A stretch of DNA of 64,000 bases, from assembly GCA_026399025.1 (NCBI GenBank), contig JAPLRU010000118.1, positions 32,927-96,926 on the forward strand, given 5' to 3'. The position numbers were made by a program, and so were the translations under genes. Under the pieces are notes generated by a model. It did no database searches and had not been told where the DNA came from. It saw only the letters and a program-made list of their open reading frames with translations. This stretch comes from Methylobacter sp. GTDB taxonomy: Bacteria > Pseudomonadota > Gammaproteobacteria > Methylococcales > Methylomonadaceae. Below are positions 16,726-25,318 of the stretch, in pieces. Each line of letters opens with the position of its first letter. Position 1 is the first letter of the stretch.

Positions 16726-18216
16726 ATGGGGATACTCAGCATATTACTGTGGACGCCGGCGGCCGGAGTCTTGCTCTTGGCTTTAACGCCCGGCCGAAAC
16801 ATTCAGCTCATCCGCTACATTGCCAATCTGTTTACCACGATTGCGTTTTTATTGGTCTGTTGGCTACTCAGCATTTATAACGCGCACGATGCGGGTTTAC
16901 AGTTTGGTGAATATTATCCGCTTAACCCTAAATTAGGCAGCGCTTACGCCTTGGGCGTGGACGGTTTATCGATGCCGATGCTGGCGCTGGCGACCTTGCT
17001 CAGTTCGATAGCGTTGCTGGCCTCGTTCACGGTAGCGCACAGCATCAAGGGTTACCATGTCTGCATCTTGTTGCTTGAATTTGGCATGTTGGGCGTGTTT
17101 TTGGCTCAAGACTGGGCCTTGTTCTATATTTTCTGGGAAGTCACGTTAATCCCGCTGTTTTTCTTGATCGGCCGCTGGGGCGGCAAACGGCGACATGCGG
17201 CGAGCTTGAATTTTGTGCTGTACACAATGGGCGGCTCGATTTTCATGCTGATCAGTTTGCTGGCGGTCAGTCAATACGATCTTGAGCACGGCGGTTCTTT
17301 GATGTCGTCGATGCATCAGGCCGCGCAAGACATGCCACGGATTGAGCAGGTGTTAGTGCTGCTCGGTTTTTTGATCGGTTTCGGCGTAAAAATGCCGGTT
17401 TTTCCTCTGCACGGCTGGTTGCCGCTGGCGCACGTCGAAGCGCCCAGTCCGGTCAGTATTTTGCTGTCCGGTATTTTGCTGAAAATGGGCGCTTACGGTT
17501 TGATCCGGGCCGTGGTGATGCTGCCGGAAGCGGCCTTATTGTTGCAGCCGGTGCTGATTTTTCTGGGCTTGTTCGGCATGCTTTACGGTGGCCTTTTAGC
17601 TTGGCGGCAAAGCGACCTTAAAGCGATGGTGGCTTATTCTTCAATCAGCCATATGGGCATCGTGTTGCTGGGCATCGCTACATTGAATGAAGCGGGCATG
17701 ACCGGCGCGGTGCTGCAAATGACCGCGCACGGCCTGATTGCAGCGGCGCTGTTTCTGCTGGTCGGCCTGCTGTATGAGCGCACCCATACCCGCAACATCC
17801 AGGATTACAGTTGTTTAATTCAAGTGATGCCGCGCTTCACGCTGTTCTTAACTTTAGCCTTATTGGCGGCGATGGGCTTGCCGGGTTCGGTCGGCTTTAT
17901 TGCCGAATTGCATACCTTGATCGGCAGCTTTCGCATCTTCCCAAACGTCGGTTTGGGCATCGCTTTAATGGCGTTTTTTAGCGTCAGCATCTTAATCGGC
18001 GCCGCTTACGCGCTACGCACCATCAGCCTGCTGTTTACCGGACCGGGCAAGCCGCGAATGCAGCAGCTTGACGATATGACCGCGCCGGAATTACTGGCGG
18101 CCGGAATACTGGTGTCGGGCATCGTCTTGTTCGGCCTGTTGCCCGCGCCGCTGCTGGAACTGTCGGCCGCCACCCTTAGCCAGATGAACGCTACAATCAG
18201 TCAACGGATTTTGTAG
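16726..18216 (+). CDS. NuoM-like proton-conducting membrane subunit of the DAB-type complex
   Basis: This 496-residue integral membrane protein of the complex I / Mrp antiporter family has about 14 hydrophobic spans. The ion-path residues typical of NuoM are visible: the glutamate in FWEVTLIPLFFLIG near residue 142, and the lysine in GFGVKMPVFPLHGWLP near residue 222. ILLKMGAYGLIR and SHMGIVLLG follow further on. It is not part of a nuo operon: the next gene, nine bases on, is a DUF2309 (DabA) gene. The two together match DabB-DabA-type inorganic-carbon uptake units. Membrane coupling to the proton gradient is inferred from this family relation. Confidence 0.87.
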   Translation: MGILSILLWTPAAGVLLLALTPGRNIQLIRYIANLFTTIAFLLVCWLLSIYNAHDAGLQFGEYYPLNPKLGSAYALGVDGLSMPMLALATLLSSIALLASFTVAHSIKGYHVCILLLEFGMLGVFLAQDWALFYIFWEVTLIPLFFLIGRWGGKRRHAASLNFVLYTMGGSIFMLISLLAVSQYDLEHGGSLMSSMHQAAQDMPRIEQVLVLLGFLIGFGVKMPVFPLHGWLPLAHVEAPSPVSILLSGILLKMGAYGLIRAVVMLPEAALLLQPVLIFLGLFGMLYGGLLAWRQSDLKAMVAYSSISHMGIVLLGIATLNEAGMTGAVLQMTAHGLIAAALFLLVGLLYERTHTRNIQDYSCLIQVMPRFTLFLTLALLAAMGLPGSVGFIAELHTLIGSFRIFPNVGLGIALMAFFSVSILIGAAYALRTISLLFTGPGKPRMQQLDDMTAPELLAAGILVSGIVLFGLLPAPLLELSAATLSQMNATISQRIL

Positions 18217-18224
18217 AATTAGCC

Positions 18225-21200
18225 ATGCAAGAGTCTTCTTTAACATTACGCGAACACGTCACCGCGACGCTCAATCATCTGGATCATGTGCTGCCGGGAC
18301 AGGCGCCGATCCTCGATTTCGTCCATCACAATACTTTGCACGGCTTTCAACATTTGCCGTTTGAGCAAGCTTTGGCTGAATTCGAAGCGTTGACCGGTAT
18401 TCACGGTTACCTTCCCGAAGCCCGAAACCGGGAGTTTTACCGGCAAGGCCGTATTGATGAGGTCGATCTGTCCGCCGCGTTTGCGCAATGTCCGAACCTG
18501 CAACCGGAGCACATCGTTTGCACCTTGAAAGACCGGACCATCACCCGGCAGGCGATTTATCGCATTGCTTTGTTATTCGATTTGCAGGCGGTCAGCGTCA
18601 GCCGGTTGAATTGGCAAATAGAAGAGATGGCGGCGCTGGATGCGGTGCAAGCCGATGTACCCGAGCCGATTCGGCAACGCCTGCCGACCGAAGACAGCCA
18701 GGTTATCCGGCAGTTGTGGGAAAGCATTTTAACCAAGCTCGGCTTAGAACAAGCGGCTTTACATCCTGAAAATATGCTCGATCTGTCGCTGGAACAGGCC
18801 GAAGACTGGCTGGCGCAACGTCAACAACAGGCACGCTCCGCGCCTGCTCCCGACAGACTTTCGGCAGATACACCCTCCATGGCGATGCATCAGCAGATGC
18901 AGCAACAAGCAGGCGCGGAGCTGGATCGATTACTCGGCGAAATAGGCAACAACATTAGCTTACGAGGCTTTATCCTAACCTTGAGCGGCATCGATATTCT
19001 CGAGGCTATTAGGTCGCAGCTGATACGTTTTTGCGCCTCCGGGCTGGATGAAGGCATCGCGGCGTGGCAATTGCCCGAGCGCAGCCGCTTAGGTCTTTAT
19101 GCCGCTTGGCGGACAACCGCTCAATATGACGCTAATCCTTTTCTGCATGAATTGATCGACTGGCAACAAATTATCGCCGAATTGCCCGAAGATGCGGTCG
19201 ATACCATCATCCTGCAACTGGCTCACCTGGAAATACCGCAAACGCAGTGGGAAGGCTATCTGCGTCGACTGGCCTTGGAAATACCCGGCTGGTCCGGGCT
19301 GATTAACTGGCGGCAGCATCACCTGAACTATCAAACCGGCAATGACGCCGCGCCCACGCTGGCCGATTATCTGGCTATTCGCCTGACCTTGGATAGGCTC
19401 TGGCTGAATCAGATTTGCCGCGACACCTGGAAAATCGAAGCCAAGCTCAGTTCAATCACCGGCTATTTTCGTAAGAATCTGTCCGAATTCATGGTGCGCA
19501 GCCGTTTGTATCGGGGCGATTTACCGGAATATCTGGCTCACCGCGCCCAGGCACAGACTTTACACGCCGGTTCCGAGCGGTATGACCGCAGCGATTGGCA
19601 GCAACTGGCCGACCTGATTTGGACTTGGCAATGCAGTCCGTTAGCGGGCAACAGCCTTGTTACTCATTTCCCACATAACAGCGGCTGGCGTTTATTTCGT
19701 TTATGCCAACATCTGGGGCTTAGCGCGGCCGACCTGCAACCCTTGGTCGCACAAGATTTACACGCCCTATTGGCGGTATTGGACGCGTTCACCCTGACCG
19801 AGCGCAGCAAAGTCTGGCTGCTTGCTTACGAGCATCATTACCGGGAGGATTTTTTCCAGGCGGTGCGCGCCAATCATCATCGCGGCCGCTGGGCCGAACG
19901 AAACAACCGTCCTGACGCGCAAATCATCTTTTGCATGGACGACCGCGAGGAAGGCTTTCGCCGCCATCTTGAAGAACTCAATCCCGCGCTTGAAACCTTG
20001 GGCGCGGCCGGATTTTTCGGAGTCGCGATGAATTACAAGGGTTTGGACGACAGCAAGGTCACGCCCTTATGTCCGGTGGTGGTGACGCCTGCGCACGAAG
20101 TCCATGAAATCCCTAAACCGGGCAGTGAGCCTCTGTTGCTTAAGCATAAGCGCGGACGCAAGTTGAAACATCGGTTTGCCGGTCTGCTGCATCGAGGCTT
20201 GCGCCGCAACCTGCTGTTGTCGCATGCGCTTATCGATGCGATTGCACCGATTACTTTCGCCGGGCTATTGGCCAAATCGCTATTGCCCAAAGCCCAGCAA
20301 AGCTTGATTTCCGGCGTAGCCCGGCGGGTGTCTGCCGACGTTGACACGCAATTACTGTTTACCTCTGAAGATGAATCAACGCTTGCCACGCCGGAGCGCA
20401 CAAAACTGGGCTTTACCGACCGCGAACAAGCCGACCGGGTTGCAGGCTTACTGCGCAACACCGGTTTGACTTACGGCTTCTCGGAACTGGTTGTGCTGAT
20501 GGGACACGGTTCGATCAGCCAAAATAACCCGCATTTGGCGGCTTACGATTGCGGCGCGTGTAGCGGTCGGCACGGCGGACCCAATGCCAGAGTGTTTGCG
20601 GCGATGGCGAATCGCCCGGAGGTACGCGAGCTGTTAGCGGAACGCGGCATCGAGATTCCCTCCGACACATGGTTTATCGGCGCCGAGCACAACACCTGCA
20701 ATGAAGAAATCGAGTGGTATGACCTTGACCGGCTTCCGTCCGGACGACTCAACCGGCTCAACACGTTACAGCAGGAGTTAGGCCATGCCCAGCGGATGTC
20801 GGCGCACGAGCGTTGCCGCCGCTTGGCTTCGGCTCCGCGCAACCCGACGCCCGAACAGGCCTTGACCCATATACAACAACGCGCCGCCGATTTCTCCCAA
20901 GCGCGGCCTGAACTCGGTCATGCTACCAATGCCTCTGCGCTAGTGGGTCGTCGTTCCTTAAGCCAAGGCGCATTCTTTGACCGGCGAGTCTTTTTGATTT
21001 CCTATGATCCGACGCAAGACCCCGAAGGCAAGGTGCTGGAAGGTATTTTGCTGGCCGTGGCTCCCGTTGGGGCAGGTATTAATCTTGAGTATTATTTTTC
21101 CACCGTCAATAACGAACGTTTCGGCTGCGGTTCTAAAGTACCGCATAACGTCACCGGTTTTTTCGGCGTCATGGAAGGAGCAAGCAGCGATTTGCGAACC

Positions 21201-21566
21201 GGCCTGCCCCAGCAAATGGTTGAAATTCACGAGCCGATGCGTCTTTTGCTTATGGTTGAGGCCAAAACCTCGGTGTTGGAGCAAATTTACCACCGGCAGG
21301 AAAGCATACGCGAACTGGTCGCGGGCGGCTGGGTGCAGCTTAGCGCTAAAGACCCGGACAGCGGCGAGATTTTCTTGTTTCAAGCGAATGCGGGATTTGT
21401 ACGTTGGCAAGCCGAAGCAAAAGACTTGCCGGTTCGAGAGAATTCACCGGATTGTTACCGGGGGCAAACGCTGCCGGTATCGCCGATGCTTATTAAACAA
21501 CCTGACATAAAGAGAGCTACGGACAAGCCCTCTCCAGAGGGAGAGGGTTGGGTGAGGGGAAAATGA
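18225..21566 (+). CDS. dabA: DabA-type (DUF2309) inorganic-carbon uptake protein
   Basis: This large 1113-residue soluble protein belongs to DUF2309. DabA is the carbonic-anhydrase-like partner of a NuoL/M-like membrane subunit, converting CO2 to bicarbonate in an energised, one-way manner. The candidate zinc ligands are Cys570 and Asp572 in FCMDDREEGFRRH, His761 in MGHGSISQ, and Cys776 in YDCGACSGRHGG. The His-to-Cys spacing of 15 equals that remembered for Halothiobacillus DabA (H524, C539). The C-terminal CGSKVPHNVTGFFGVMEG and PQQMVEIHEPMRL are typical. The final residues, KPSPEGEGWVRGK, are encoded by an inserted repeat (21525-21562), so the native C-terminus has been replaced. Its length is that of the long DabA class. 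Confidence 0.92.
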   Translation: MQESSLTLREHVTATLNHLDHVLPGQAPILDFVHHNTLHGFQHLPFEQALAEFEALTGIHGYLPEARNREFYRQGRIDEVDLSAAFAQCPNLQPEHIVCTLKDRTITRQAIYRIALLFDLQAVSVSRLNWQIEEMAALDAVQADVPEPIRQRLPTEDSQVIRQLWESILTKLGLEQAALHPENMLDLSLEQAEDWLAQRQQQARSAPAPDRLSADTPSMAMHQQMQQQAGAELDRLLGEIGNNISLRGFILTLSGIDILEAIRSQLIRFCASGLDEGIAAWQLPERSRLGLYAAWRTTAQYDANPFLHELIDWQQIIAELPEDAVDTIILQLAHLEIPQTQWEGYLRRLALEIPGWSGLINWRQHHLNYQTGNDAAPTLADYLAIRLTLDRLWLNQICRDTWKIEAKLSSITGYFRKNLSEFMVRSRLYRGDLPEYLAHRAQAQTLHAGSERYDRSDWQQLADLIWTWQCSPLAGNSLVTHFPHNSGWRLFRLCQHLGLSAADLQPLVAQDLHALLAVLDAFTLTERSKVWLLAYEHHYREDFFQAVRANHHRGRWAERNNRPDAQIIFCMDDREEGFRRHLEELNPALETLGAAGFFGVAMNYKGLDDSKVTPLCPVVVTPAHEVHEIPKPGSEPLLLKHKRGRKLKHRFAGLLHRGLRRNLLLSHALIDAIAPITFAGLLAKSLLPKAQQSLISGVARRVSADVDTQLLFTSEDESTLATPERTKLGFTDREQADRVAGLLRNTGLTYGFSELVVLMGHGSISQNNPHLAAYDCGACSGRHGGPNARVFAAMANRPEVRELLAERGIEIPSDTWFIGAEHNTCNEEIEWYDLDRLPSGRLNRLNTLQQELGHAQRMSAHERCRRLASAPRNPTPEQALTHIQQRAADFSQARPELGHATNASALVGRRSLSQGAFFDRRVFLISYDPTQDPEGKVLEGILLAVAPVGAGINLEYYFSTVNNERFGCGSKVPHNVTGFFGVMEGASSDLRTGLPQQMVEIHEPMRLLLMVEAKTSVLEQIYHRQESIRELVAGGWVQLSAKDPDSGEIFLFQANAGFVRWQAEAKDLPVRENSPDCYRGQTLPVSPMLIKQPDIKRATDKPSPEGEGWVRGK

Positions 21567-21959
21567 AACCAACCTCCAACGCTAGGTTGCTAAGAAAGAA
21601 CCAAACTGACGTTGAACATTTGCTCTGGCAGAAACTAAGAAACAGACAAATATTAAACTTCAAATTTCGCCGACAATTTCCTATTGATCCGTTTATTGTT
21701 GATTTTTGCTGTCTTGAATTAAAGTTAATTATCGAACTAGACGGTTCACAGCATTTTGAACAAGTAACTTATGATGAAAAAAGGTCTGTTTCCCTTGGGC
21801 AACGTGGATTTAAAGTGATTCGTTTCTGGAATAACGATGTAATTAATAATATTGAAGGGGTTTTGGAAAAAATTTATTTAGTTATTTTAGAGATTACAGG
21901 TAAGGAAAGATGGCTTTAGTATTTCCCCTCACCCAACCCTCTCCCTCTGGAGAGGGCTT
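21525..21959 (+). mobile_element. 435-bp unit: DUF559 nuclease gene between perfect 38-bp inverted repeats
   Basis: Positions 21525-21562 and 21922-21959 are exact reverse complements over 38 bases. Each arm contains the hairpin CCCTCTCCAGAGGGAGAGGG and the tail TTGGGTGAGGGGAAA. The gene between starts one base past the left arm and stops two bases before the right arm, so the unit contains nothing else. It has landed at the 3' end of dabA, inside the DAB operon. The same arm occurs without the gene at 52678-52715. Confidence 0.85.
21563..21919 (+). CDS. DUF559 (Vsr-like PD-(D/E)XK) endonuclease-domain protein
   Basis: This 118-residue protein shows LLRKNQTDVEHLLWQKLRNR near residues 9-28, FRRQFPIDPFIVDFCC, KLIIELDGSQHF (with the acidic/QH active-site residues of the fold) near residue 55, GFKVIRFWNNDVINNIEGVL, and a short tail. 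It is the DUF559 fold, related to very-short-patch repair nucleases. Its DNA is visibly richer in A and T than dabA around it, a sign of transfer. The ATG at 21563 overlaps the dabA stop codon, so it may be translated by coupling to dabA. Its enclosure by perfect inverted repeats suggests a role in moving the unit, but that is inference. Confidence 0.85.
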   Translation: MKPTSNARLLRKNQTDVEHLLWQKLRNRQILNFKFRRQFPIDPFIVDFCCLELKLIIELDGSQHFEQVTYDEKRSVSLGQRGFKVIRFWNNDVINNIEGVLEKIYLVILEITGKERWL

Positions 21960-22016
21960 TTTCTTGGCGTTAATAAAATCTGCGCTTAGATTCATAACTT
22001 GCCGGGAGTTTAATTA

Positions 22017-23570
22017 ATGGACTCATTAGTCGTTCTAATCCCCTTAATGCCCTTGGCCGCCGCTTTGGTTATCGGCCTCGGTCATCTGTTTGGCGCGATC
22101 AGCGGTGAAGCCGATGAAACCCTAACGGCGGACATTGCAAGCTGGAGCATCATCATGTCCAGTTTGCTAACGCTGACTTTGCTGATTGCGGACTGGCTGG
22201 GTAAAAATAGCGCTTCCTATACCGTAGGCCATTGGCTGAACAGCGATACGCTGGACATATCGCTAAACTTTATCACGACCGGTTTTAATGTTCGCTTGGC
22301 CGCGCTGTTTTCAGTGTTGCTGGCCATCGTCACCCACTTTTCGATTAACTATATGCACCGGGAAACCGGCTATCACCGCTTCTTTTTTATCTTGAGCCTG
22401 TTTTCGTTTGCAATGTTGCTGCTGGTGTTATCGGGCAACGCGGTCGGCACTTTTATCGGCTGGGAACTGGCGGGGCTCTGCTCCTATTTTTTAATAGCTT
22501 ACGCTTACGACCGACCGGTTGCGGCCGCCAATGCAACGCGCGTGTTTGTGACCAACCGTATCGGCGACGCGGCCTTCGTATTGGGCGTGGGCTTAAGCTA
22601 CGCTTGGGCCGGCAGCGTTAACTGGGACATTATCGGTGCGGCATCGGCACAATTAACCCCAGGCGAAGCCACTTCAATTGCGCTGTGTTTCGCGGTCGCC
22701 GCCTTTGCCAAATCGGCGCAGCTGCCGTTCACGCCCTGGTTGGCGAGAGCAATGGAAGGGCCTACGCCCTCAAGCGCGGTCTTTTACGGCGCGGTCATGG
22801 TTCATGCCGGCGTCTATCTGATTATTTTATTAAAGCCGGTTTTCGAACATGCGCCTTTGGCTATGGCCGTGGTCGCCATCGTCGGATTGATCACAGCGCT
22901 TTATGCTTTTGTGGTTGGCTTGACCCAGACCGATGTTAAAAGCTCATTGATTTTTGCAACCTCCGGCCAATTGGGCTTGATGTTCCTGGAATGCGGCTTG
23001 GGCTTTTGGCGATTGGCCGCTTGGCATCTTTGCGCTCATGCGGCAGTTCGCGGCTATCAATTCCTGACCGCGCCGTCCTTGATGCATAATGTGCAGGGAT
23101 TGGATACGGCTCCTACGAACAAGGTTCCGACTTGGCTGTTCGTGGCGTCTTTGCAACGTTTCTGGCTGGACCCCATGACCGACTGGGCGCTGGTCAAGCC
23201 GGTACGCGGCTTGGCCCACGATCTGAGCTATTTTGACGATCATATCGTTGACCCGATGATGGGCGGGGCGGCTCCCGCAATCCGGGCAATATCGTCGTTG
23301 GCGCAACTGGAAGAACGGGTCATCGGCGCTCATCTGGATAACGATTCGGATACCTTTGCCCAAGGCAGCGGTTTGGCGGGAAAACTTACCGAATGGACAG
23401 CGGCTGTGCTGCACTGGTTCGAAGATCGCTTTGTCTTGCGCGGCATCGGCAAAAATGCAATTAATTACGGCCGACGGCTTGGCCATATTGCCAACAAGTT
23501 TGAACAATCCGTGCTCAGGCCCCGCTATCTGGTGCTGTTTGTCTTTATAACATTGCTCGTTGCATTTTGA
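22017..23570 (+). CDS. NuoL-like proton-conducting membrane subunit
   Basis: This 517-residue membrane protein is of the NuoL/MrpA-type antiporter family. It shows GWELAGLCSYFLIAYAYDRP with the key glutamate near residue 154, NRIGDAAFVLG, AAFAKSAQLPFTPWLARAMEGPT (split as AAFAKSAQLPFTPW and LARAMEGPTPSS) with the lysine near residue 229, and TQTDVKSSLIFATSGQLG. The C-terminus has a single span after a soluble stretch (about 360-500), resembling the distal part of NuoL, but it lacks the long lateral helix. It is separated from dabA by the DUF559 unit plus about 55 bases, yet belongs to the same cluster. ATG 22017 is the start. Confidence 0.85.
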   Translation: MDSLVVLIPLMPLAAALVIGLGHLFGAISGEADETLTADIASWSIIMSSLLTLTLLIADWLGKNSASYTVGHWLNSDTLDISLNFITTGFNVRLAALFSVLLAIVTHFSINYMHRETGYHRFFFILSLFSFAMLLLVLSGNAVGTFIGWELAGLCSYFLIAYAYDRPVAAANATRVFVTNRIGDAAFVLGVGLSYAWAGSVNWDIIGAASAQLTPGEATSIALCFAVAAFAKSAQLPFTPWLARAMEGPTPSSAVFYGAVMVHAGVYLIILLKPVFEHAPLAMAVVAIVGLITALYAFVVGLTQTDVKSSLIFATSGQLGLMFLECGLGFWRLAAWHLCAHAAVRGYQFLTAPSLMHNVQGLDTAPTNKVPTWLFVASLQRFWLDPMTDWALVKPVRGLAHDLSYFDDHIVDPMMGGAAPAIRAISSLAQLEERVIGAHLDNDSDTFAQGSGLAGKLTEWTAAVLHWFEDRFVLRGIGKNAINYGRRLGHIANKFEQSVLRPRYLVLFVFITLLVAF

Positions 23571-23764
23571 GGGTTGCAACTATTCCGCCACAGATTGGCA
23601 CGGATGCATACCGATTAAAGAGTGAGATAAAAGGCGAAAAGTTAAGAGCGGGCGTGTTGAAGCTCGGTTTTTTCGCCTTTAGCCCTGCGCCTTTCGCCTG
23701 TTTAATCGGTGCCGGTCGGTGGCTGAACAATTTTTTTAATTTTTTATAACCGAACCTACTCCTG

Positions 23765-25318
23765 ATGGATATTACTGTTACTCCTTGGTCAGCATCGGTG
23801 GCTTTCCCATTGCTGACCGCGCTGACGCTGGTGCCGCTGGCGGCCACCATCGCTATCCTGTTTTCACGGTCATCGAAGGTTGCACTGCGTTTCGGTTTTG
23901 CCGGAGCGCTGTTGACGCTATTGCTGAGCATCTATCTGTTGACGGTGTTCGATTCCGCCAGCCCCGGCATTCATTTGGTTGAGGATGTGCATGTTGCCGG
24001 ACTCAGTTACCGGGTCGGCGTCGATGGCAGCAATATTCTATTTATCCCGTTGACCGCGGTATTAACTTTGCTGGCGTTAATTTATACCTTGATTACCCGG
24101 CATGTCACCGACCGGCTGTTTATCGGCTGCCTATTGGGCTACGAAACCGTGTTAATCGGCGCTTTTGCCGCGTTGAATGTGATGCAATTTTGGCTATGGT
24201 GCGTGCTGGAACTGATTCCTGTCGCACTGTTGACGGCTCATGCCGGAACCGGGCAAAACCGGCGCTGGGTGGTCGTGCAATTATTGCAATATTGGGTCAG
24301 CGGTTTGCTGATGACCTTGGCCGGTTTTTTATTACTGGCTTTCGGCTTAATCGATTCCGAACATGCGCTGACCTTCGATTGGTTGACACTCAAACAAAAT
24401 AACGCTTATTTAAACGATGAAGTATTGATTTTTATTTTGCTGTTTTTGGGCTTTGCGATTCGGATGCCGTTATTTCCGTTTCACGGCTGGCTACCGGTGC
24501 TGGCCGAACAAGGCACGGTCGCCAGTGCCGCCATTTTTCTGGTGGGCCTGAAATTGGGTATTTATGCGCTGATTCGTTTCATCTTGCCGATGGTGCCCGG
24601 CGTTGCCGAACAATGGTCCGGATTCGTGGTCACGCTGGGCTTGATCAGTATCTTCTACGGCGCCTTGCTGGCGTTGATGCAAATCAATATTCGCCGATTA
24701 TTGGCTTTTGCGGTGATCAGCCAAACCGGTATGCTGGTTATCGGCACGTTTTGTTTTAACGAAAACGGCCTGGAAGGCAGCCTGTTGTTGTCGGTAGCCT
24801 ACGGTCTGGCGACGGCGGGCATGTTGTTCAGTGTCGGCCTGATTTATGAGCGTTGCCGTACCGCTTATCTGCCGCGCTTGGGTGGACTGTTCGACACCAA
24901 CGGTACGCTGGCGTTGCTGTTTTTGATTTCCGCGCTGAGCACTATGGTTATGCCCGGTACGCCGGGGTTCGATGCGGCGCATTTGCTGGTGGAAGGAATT
25001 ATCGAGGAAGACGGCTGGTTGCTGGCTATCGCCATTTTACTTGGCAATGTGATGTCCGCCGCGTTCTTATTATGGGCTTTCCAGCAGATATTTATGGCCG
25101 CCCCTAAACGTGCGGCGCAACCTTACAGCTGCGCGCACCACCCGGTTTGGAAGGAGCGAGTTATCACCGCCGTGATTTGCCTGTTGCTGATCGGCACCGG
25201 TTTTTATACGACGCCGTGGCTGAATTTTATCGATCAGGATGCCGCCGCTATCGGCAAGCAATTTCCGATTCATGCCACGCAGCCTACCGGCGCTACCCAG
25301 GACGGCCCACATGAATAA
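23765..25318 (+). CDS. NuoM-like membrane subunit with an arginine in place of the TM7 lysine
   Basis: This 517-residue antiporter-like membrane protein starts at ATG 23765, 194 bases after the NuoL-like gene. The gap carries no recognisable gene. It keeps the glutamate in CVLELIPVALL near residue 152. The motif that is usually GFxxKMPxxPxHxWLP reads GFAIRMPLFPFHGWLPVLAEQ, with arginine where the proton-path lysine is expected. GLKLGIYALIRF follows. It overlaps the next NuoM-like gene by eight bases. Loss of the lysine may mean altered or structural function. I cannot tell which from sequence alone. Confidence 0.82.
   Translation: MDITVTPWSASVAFPLLTALTLVPLAATIAILFSRSSKVALRFGFAGALLTLLLSIYLLTVFDSASPGIHLVEDVHVAGLSYRVGVDGSNILFIPLTAVLTLLALIYTLITRHVTDRLFIGCLLGYETVLIGAFAALNVMQFWLWCVLELIPVALLTAHAGTGQNRRWVVVQLLQYWVSGLLMTLAGFLLLAFGLIDSEHALTFDWLTLKQNNAYLNDEVLIFILLFLGFAIRMPLFPFHGWLPVLAEQGTVASAAIFLVGLKLGIYALIRFILPMVPGVAEQWSGFVVTLGLISIFYGALLALMQINIRRLLAFAVISQTGMLVIGTFCFNENGLEGSLLLSVAYGLATAGMLFSVGLIYERCRTAYLPRLGGLFDTNGTLALLFLISALSTMVMPGTPGFDAAHLLVEGIIEEDGWLLAIAILLGNVMSAAFLLWAFQQIFMAAPKRAAQPYSCAHHPVWKERVITAVICLLLIGTGFYTTPWLNFIDQDAAAIGKQFPIHATQPTGATQDGPHE

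Noticed and set aside
21563-21919. DUF559 gene as a stand-alone mismatch-repair or restriction enzyme
   Set aside because: No methylase or repair gene is beside it, and the perfect inverted repeats that frame it fit a mobile unit better. The repair role is not excluded but not supported.
22944-23579. Minus-strand frame of 211 codons opposite the NuoL-like gene
   Set aside because: It is rich in Gln/Arg/Pro, with no recognisable family, and lies fully within the transporter gene. It is a shadow.
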